This document shows, one piece after another, positions 4,937-5,845 of a stretch of 5,845 bases of DNA. The DNA lies in NCBI GenBank assembly GCA_027483425.1, contig JAIXUR010000390.1:1-5845 (forward strand), read 5' to 3'. A model generated the notes under the pieces. That model saw only the letters and a list, made by a program, of their open reading frames with translations, was not told the origin of the DNA and searched no databases. Position numbers and translations under genes: made by a program. Source of the stretch: Cyanobacteriota bacterium. Lineage in GTDB: Bacteria > Cyanobacteriota > Cyanobacteriia > Phormidesmidales > Phormidesmidaceae. Position 1 is the first letter of the stretch; the number at the start of each line of letters is the position of its first letter.

Positions 4937-5512
4937 ATGACCAACCCTGTACAAGATCGCGTTAAGACTGAGTGGGAAAAAGCCCAAAAAGAAGGCGGCC
5001 AGCGCGTTGATCGCATTCGTGAAATCGTCAAGGCGGCTGCCACCGAAGCCCTGGCTGAGCTAAAAGATGGCTCCAGCGAAATCGAAACCCAAGGTCGTAA
5101 AACCCTAGCGGAAATGATTGAGCAACTCAAGGCCAAGGAAGCCGCCGAGGCCGAAGCCGAAGCCGCCGAAGCCACCGCCGCTGAGGAACCGGCTGAAGCC
5201 ACGGCCACGGCCCCCACCTGGGCGCAACTCTTGGCCGACCTGCGCTACTTGGCCAACGATCGCAAAGTTGACTGGGCGCAGCAGATTCTGTCTGGCCTGC
5301 AAACCCAGATCGATCGCTTTGACGCCGATATGGCCACCGAGTACGGCGATCGCTACGGCCTGGTGCGGCCCCTGGTGCGCGGCGTGCGATCGCTGGTAGC
5401 CCTGGCCTACCGCAAACTTGGCCAGCCCGCTGAACCCGCCGCTCCCACCCCCGTCCGCATCGAAGTGCTGGATGAGGCCGAAACCGCTGGAGATGACTCA
5501 GCTAACGGTTAG
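4937..5512 (+). CDS. Uncharacterised Ala/Glu-rich helical protein
   Basis: This 191-residue protein is not assigned to a named family. Residues 1-65 are charged and helical (V-Q-D-R-V-K-T-E-W-E-K-A-Q-K-E-G-G), resembling amphipathic apolipoprotein-like or LEA-like helices. Residues 64-92 are a low-complexity Ala/Glu/Thr stretch encoded by GCC-GAA/GAG repeats. Residues 93-162 look folded and may be the conserved part: P-T-W-A-Q-L-L-A-D-L-R-Y-L, then D-W-A-Q-Q-I-L, then Y-G-D-R-Y-G-L-V-R-P-L-V-R-G-V-R-S-L. The tail is Pro-rich, then acidic. It has no signal peptide or membrane segment, so it is probably cytoplasmic or peripherally membrane-bound. The start is supported by GGAG (4926-4929), 7 bases before the ATG. 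It is the second gene of a likely pair with the DUF1232 gene and is followed by a strong terminator. A stress or membrane-protection role is a guess. Confidence 0.85.
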   Translation: MTNPVQDRVKTEWEKAQKEGGQRVDRIREIVKAAATEALAELKDGSSEIETQGRKTLAEMIEQLKAKEAAEAEAEAAEATAAEEPAEATATAPTWAQLLADLRYLANDRKVDWAQQILSGLQTQIDRFDADMATEYGDRYGLVRPLVRGVRSLVALAYRKLGQPAEPAAPTPVRIEVLDEAETAGDDSANG

Positions 5513-5556
5513 CCCGCTTGGTTGGTTGTGTGTGTTTAGTCCCTAGGTAAAATCCC

Positions 5557-5583
5557 AAGCGCCGCTGTTGCGGCGCTTTTTTT
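5557..5583 (+). terminator. Intrinsic terminator after the helical-protein gene
   Basis: AGCGCCGC (5558-5565) and GCGGCGCT (5570-5577) form a perfect 8-bp stem with a TGTT loop, extended by A-T at 5557/5578, and run into seven T residues (5577-5583). It starts 45 bases after the stop codon at 5510-5512. It is a textbook Rho-independent terminator for the DUF1232/helical-protein unit. Confidence 0.95.
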
Positions 5584-5585
5584 GC

Positions 5586-5613
5586 CTCCTGGCTCCTAGC
5601 TCCTGACTCCTGC
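5586..5613. repeat. Heptamer tandem repeat, four copies of CTCCTNN
   Basis: Four head-to-tail 7-base units share CTCCT followed by GG, AG, GA and GC (5586-5592, 5593-5599, 5600-5606, 5607-5613). Short tandem heptamer repeats (STRR) in intergenic DNA are known from filamentous cyanobacteria. It starts three bases after the terminator's T-run. Confidence 0.8.
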
Positions 5614-5660
5614 CCGAAAAGTCACCACAACAGTAACGAAATGAAGCACTTACATTGCGT

Positions 5661-5677
5661 TGTGCAAACCTGTGCAA
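5661..5677. promoter_or_regulatory. Helically phased direct repeat, candidate operator
   Basis: TGTGCAA occurs at 5661-5667 and 5671-5677, exactly 10 bases apart. The same region (5659-5680) also folds as a 9-bp dyad CGTTGTGCA / TGTGCAACG with two wobbles. TTACATT just upstream (5650-5656) resembles half of the RpaB HLR1 site, but the second half is missing. No clear -10/-35 pair was found nearby. Confidence 0.4.
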
Positions 5678-5798
5678 CGTTTCCTGGATTGGTGCTCCAC
5701 CTTGGCCAGGCGGCTTGATAGAACAGGGAGAACTCTCAGGGTTGAGTGGCTAGATCTACCCTGACCCGGAGCATCCCCCTTCTGGCGAGTGTTTACCC

Positions 5799-5845
5799 AT
5801 GGTTAGCTCTCCTCTCGCCCAGTACTCTCAACGCCAGCCGGTCAC
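5799..5845 (+). CDS. Possible 5' end of a further gene (partial)
   Basis: An ATG at 5799 opens a frame that runs to the window end, reading M-V-S-S-P-L-A-Q-Y-S-Q-R-Q-P-V-T. The nearest in-frame stop upstream is TAG at 5751-5753. GCGAG at 5785-5789 is a weak ribosome binding site with a 9-base spacer. An alternative is a GTG at 5746 in another frame, with AGGG at 5738-5741, giving a moderately hydrophobic N-terminus. Too little is visible to choose or to name a product. Otherwise 5614-5798 holds only the direct repeat at 5661-5677. Confidence 0.3.
   Translation, partial: MVSSPLAQYSQRQPV

Larger units (their letters stand above)
130..5393. repeat. HIP1 octamers (GCGATCGC), seven perfect copies
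   Basis: Perfect copies are at 130-137, 195-202, 451-458, 2638-2645, 3669-3676, 5346-5353 and 5386-5393, all inside coding sequence. Several near-copies with one changed base also occur (for example around 934 and 5312). HIP1 over-representation is a hallmark of many cyanobacterial genomes, so it is the main evidence for the taxonomic call. Confidence 0.95.

Noticed and set aside
5118..5399. Alternative plus-strand and minus-strand frames over 4900-5399
   Set aside because: They are Pro/Arg/Lys-rich or Ser/Ala/Gly-rich by-products of the GCC-GAA repeat in the Ala/Glu-rich gene and have no support of their own.

Overview
The window looks like a piece of cyanobacterial chromosome. Seven perfect copies of the HIP1 octamer GCGATCGC lie in or at the ends of its genes, and several gene families are typically cyanobacterial: a YlmG/YggT protein, a cyanobacterial-type Upp, a DUF1232 protein and small conserved coiled-coil proteins. 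The fairly GC-rich coding sequence and the short heptamer repeats would suit a filamentous Leptolyngbya/Nodosilinea-like lineage, but that placement is inference.

Layout, left to right. Positions 1-497 (+) hold the last codons of an upstream gene, overlapping by ATGA a GrpE-family protein; an Hsp70 partner upstream is likely but not visible. Positions 498-852 are a 355-base convergent gap with several hairpins and no gene. Then come four minus-strand genes: lysS (lysyl-tRNA synthetase, 853-2394), a YggT/YlmG membrane protein (2604-2888), a small glycine-zipper plus coiled-coil protein (3100-3423) and upp (uracil phosphoribosyltransferase, 3654-4307). They are separated by gaps of more than 200 bases, so they are probably separate or loosely linked transcription units. 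Recognisable -10 or promoter elements precede lysS, yggT and upp, and a strong hairpin separates yggT from lysS.

Positions 4308-4496 are a divergent promoter region. To its right, on the plus strand, a DUF1232 membrane protein (4497-4811) and an Ala/Glu-rich helical protein (4937-5512) form a likely two-gene unit, closed by a textbook intrinsic terminator at 5557-5583. The last 260 bases hold a heptamer tandem repeat, a helically phased direct repeat and perhaps the first codons of another plus-strand gene.

Most genes are housekeeping: translation, pyrimidine salvage, and membrane organisation or stress. No defence system, mobile element, CRISPR array, tRNA or rRNA was seen. The less explained parts are the uncharacterised small proteins, the Asp-to-Glu change in the PRPP loop of Upp, and the repeats and dyads in the intergenic gaps.
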